Shown piece after piece: positions 62,178 through 64,000 of a stretch of 64,000 nt of DNA. The position numbers and the translations under genes are program-made. Position 1 is the first letter of the stretch. Each line of letters begins with the position of its first letter. The DNA comes from Actinobacteria bacterium UBA6100 (GTDB lineage: Bacteria > Actinomycetota > Coriobacteriia > Anaerosomatales > Anaerosomataceae): the NCBI GenBank assembly GCA_002423585.1, contig DIWS01000015.1, positions 124,001 to 188,000 of the forward strand, read 5' to 3'. Below the pieces are notes generated by a model. That model worked only from the letters and a program-made list of their open reading frames with translations. It was not told the origin of the DNA and did not search any database.

Positions 62178-62193
62178 ATCGTGAAATTACGAT
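62178..62193. promoter_or_regulatory. ArsR operator candidate
   Basis: The inverted repeat ATCGT-GAAATT-ACGAT lies 22 bp before the ArsR start codon in a locally AT-rich stretch. Position and symmetry suit autoregulation. Confidence 0.5.
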
Positions 62194-62215
62194 TAATGCA
62201 CTCAAGGGGGACGAC

Positions 62216-62539
62216 ATGGACGACGAGAGAGTGGCCGAGATCGCGCACGCCTTCGCGCATCCGGCACGCGTTCGCATCATGCGGCTGCTGGCCTCGCAGG
62301 ACGCCTGCCGCGGTGCCGAGGTCTTTGCCGAGCTGCCGCTCGCGCAGTCAACGATCTCCCAGCACCTGTCGGTGCTCAAGAGCGCCGGGCTCGTGAAAGC
62401 CATACCCCAGGGCACGGCCATGATCTACTGCATCACCGCCGAGCCGTTGGCCGAGCTCGAGACGCTGCTGGCGGCCCTGGTCGCCGACCATCCGACATGC
62501 GCCGCGGACAGCCCCGCTTGTTCTGGAGGGGTGGGGTGA
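62216..62539 (+). CDS. arsR: ArsR-family arsenic-responsive repressor
   Basis: A 107-residue winged-helix protein (AHAFAHPARVRIMRLLASQDACRGAEVFAELPLAQSTISQHLSVLKSAGLVKAIPQGTAMIYCITAEPL). The classical ELCVCDL metal box is replaced by QDACRGAEVF. The C-terminal tail has Cys pairs (HPTCAADSPACSG) that could bind As(III), as in atypical ArsRs with C-terminal thiols. It directly precedes acr3. Confidence 0.85.
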   Translation: MDDERVAEIAHAFAHPARVRIMRLLASQDACRGAEVFAELPLAQSTISQHLSVLKSAGLVKAIPQGTAMIYCITAEPLAELETLLAALVADHPTCAADSPACSGGVG

Positions 62540-62540
62540 C

Positions 62541-63641
62541 ATGGAGCAGCCTGCCGCCAAGCGCATGAGTGTGTTCGAGCGCTACCTGACGGTCTGGGTA
62601 GCGCTGTGCATCGTGGCCGGGACGTTCATCGGCAGCCGATGGCCGGGTCTCGCTGAGTGGTTCGACCAGTTCACGGTGGCACAGATCTCGATACCGGTCG
62701 CCGTGCTCATCTGGCTGATGATCTACCCCATGATGCTCAAGGTCGACTTCGCATCCATCCGCCGTGTAGGTGAGCGCAAGCAGGGGCTCGTGGTCACCAC
62801 GGTGGTGAACTGGGTCATCAAGCCGTTCACGATGTTCGGGATCGCGTGGCTGTTCTTCAACGTCATCTTCAAGGACCTCATCACGCCCGACCTGGCGCAA
62901 GAGTACCTTGCCGGCGCGGTTCTTCTCGGGGCGGCGCCCTGCACCGCCATGGTGTTCGTATGGTCGTATCTTGCCGACGGCGATCCAGCCTACACGCTCG
63001 TACAGGTGGCCGTGAACGACCTCATCATGCTCGTGGCGTTCGTGCCGATCGTGTCACTCCTGCTCGGCGTGAGCGGTATACCCGTCCCGTGGGGCACGCT
63101 CGCGCTGTCGGTGGTGCTGTTCGTGGTGGTACCGCTCACGGCAGGCTGGCTCACACGCCACACGCTCGTGCGCTCGTACGGGGAGGCGTGGTTCAACGAG
63201 TCGTTCGTGCCGAGGTTCGGTCCGATCACTATCGTCGCGCTCCTCGCCACGCTCGTGCTCATCTTCATCTTCCAGGGCGAGACCATCGTGAACAACCCGC
63301 TCCACATCCTGCTCATCGCGATCCCGCTCTCGATACAGACCTTCCTCATCTTCGGCATCGCCTACGGATGGGCATACTGGTGGCGGCTCGAGCACCCTGT
63401 TGCCGCCCCGGCCGGCTTCATCGGCGCCTCGAACTTCTTCGAGCTCGCGGTGGCCGTCGCGATCGCGCTGTACGGCATCACTTCGGGCGCGGCGCTCGCG
63501 ACCGTGGTCGGCGTGCTCGTGGAGGTACCCCTGATGCTCACGCTCGTGTGGATCGCGAAGAAGACGCGGGTGCAGGTCTGTGCCCGTCACGAGTGCGCCC
63601 TGCCCAAGGTCGAGGCCGCGGTGTTCTCCGAGGAGACCTAG
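62541..63641 (+). CDS. acr3: Acr3-type arsenite efflux transporter
   Basis: A 366-residue protein with about ten membrane helices. It includes the Acr3 signature GAAPCTAMVFVWSYLADGDPAYTLVQVAVNDLIML, with the essential Cys, and ASNFFELAVAVAIALYG. It exports arsenite. It begins 1 bp after arsR and has a Cys-rich tail (VQVCARHEC). The operon order arsR-acr3 is common. Confidence 0.94.
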   Translation: MEQPAAKRMSVFERYLTVWVALCIVAGTFIGSRWPGLAEWFDQFTVAQISIPVAVLIWLMIYPMMLKVDFASIRRVGERKQGLVVTTVVNWVIKPFTMFGIAWLFFNVIFKDLITPDLAQEYLAGAVLLGAAPCTAMVFVWSYLADGDPAYTLVQVAVNDLIMLVAFVPIVSLLLGVSGIPVPWGTLALSVVLFVVVPLTAGWLTRHTLVRSYGEAWFNESFVPRFGPITIVALLATLVLIFIFQGETIVNNPLHILLIAIPLSIQTFLIFGIAYGWAYWWRLEHPVAAPAGFIGASNFFELAVAVAIALYGITSGAALATVVGVLVEVPLMLTLVWIAKKTRVQVCARHECALPKVEAAVFSEET

Positions 63642-63642
63642 C

Positions 63643-64000
63643 GTGCGTCGGATCGCGCTGTACTCGGATATCCACGCGAACCTGCCCGCGCTCGAAGCGG
63701 TGCTCGGCGGCGTTGACGCGAGCGGCATCGAAGAGCGTTACTGCCTCGGCGACCTGGTAGGGTACGGCGCCGACCCGTCGAGCGTGATCGCGCGCGTGCG
63801 CGCCACCGGCGATCCGGTGATCCGCGGCAACTACGACGACGGCGTGGGCAAGCGCGCCGGAAGCTGTGGCTGCTACTACCCCACGGACGAGGACAAGCGC
63901 ATCGGTGCCGAGAGTTACGCGCGCACGGACGCCGCACTCGATGGCGCTGAGCACGAGTACCTGGCCGCACTGCGAGACGACATCCGCCTCGGGGTCGATG
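63643..64000 (+). CDS. Metallophosphoesterase (3'-truncated by the window edge)
   Basis: Starts GTG 63643. Motifs are MRRIALYSDIHANLPAL (DxH), YCLGDLVGYGADP (GDxxG) and IRGNYDD (GNHD variant with Tyr). SCGCYYPTDEDKRIGAESYARTD is typical of the YfcE-like actinobacterial phosphoesterases. 119 residues are visible. It is 1 bp after acr3, so it may be co-transcribed with the arsenic genes. The C-terminus lies outside the window. Confidence 0.85.
   Translation, partial: MRRIALYSDIHANLPALEAVLGGVDASGIEERYCLGDLVGYGADPSSVIARVRATGDPVIRGNYDDGVGKRAGSCGCYYPTDEDKRIGAESYARTDAALDGAEHEYLAALRDDIRLGVD

Overview
The window is high-GC DNA whose gene content looks actinobacterial. It combines anaerobe-style multiheme cytochromes with a delta-proteobacterial-style chemoreceptor. 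An anaerobic or facultative, metal-exposed actinobacterium (for example a coriobacterial relative) is my inference; no rRNA is present to settle it.

Bases 1-20778 are accessory DNA. A partial IS3-family element (1-972) truncates a VirD4/TraG-like coupling protein. Next come a broken methyltransferase gene, a CadC-type ArsR repressor divergent from two metal P-type ATPases, and an ABC ATPase with a permease fragment fused to an IS256 transposase N-terminus. The first ATPase has an in-frame TGA exactly where the first Cys of its HMA metal-binding motif should be, followed by a bacterial-SECIS-like hairpin. It is a strong selenoprotein candidate.

From 8903 to 20778 a repeat of about 200-400 bp occurs five times. 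Each copy contains a 27-bp core resembling the 3' end of a tRNA gene. Copies A-D have conserved DNA on both sides of the core, while copy E has it only on the left. This is the pattern expected of tandem integrations at one tRNA, with E as the outer junction. Between the cores lie compact cassettes without a recombinase: two lipoproteins; a Fic protein; an AbiE-like toxin-antitoxin pair plus a TetR-controlled ABC exporter; and a flavocytochrome reductase with a hexaheme cytochrome.

From 20779 onward the sequence looks like ordinary chromosome. It holds a PGPGW membrane protein with SRPBCC proteins, a binding-protein/histidine-kinase pair, tRNA-Val, a 12-heme cytochrome, a CDF metal exporter, a DUF192 lipoprotein and an alpha/beta hydrolase. 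These are followed by a small CX3CH lipoprotein, a DUF72 protein, and a stand-alone CarH-type B12 sensor in an operon with a MacB/LolCDE-like ABC exporter. Then come tRNA-Asp, citrate synthase, an SDR and hemerythrin.

A polyphosphate region (40.4-47.4 kb) carries CHAD, CYTH, Ppx/GppA-HD, PPK1 and PPK2. A chemotaxis region (48.4-58.9 kb) carries CheX-like protein, CheY-like protein, a NarL-type regulator, CheA, CheW, an MCP, CheR, CheD, a receiver-CheX fusion, CheB and a NarX-type kinase. The right end holds an XRE-cupin regulator, an acyl-CoA ligase, a YkgJ-like protein, a cold-shock protein, and an ArsR-Acr3 arsenic operon followed by a partial phosphoesterase.
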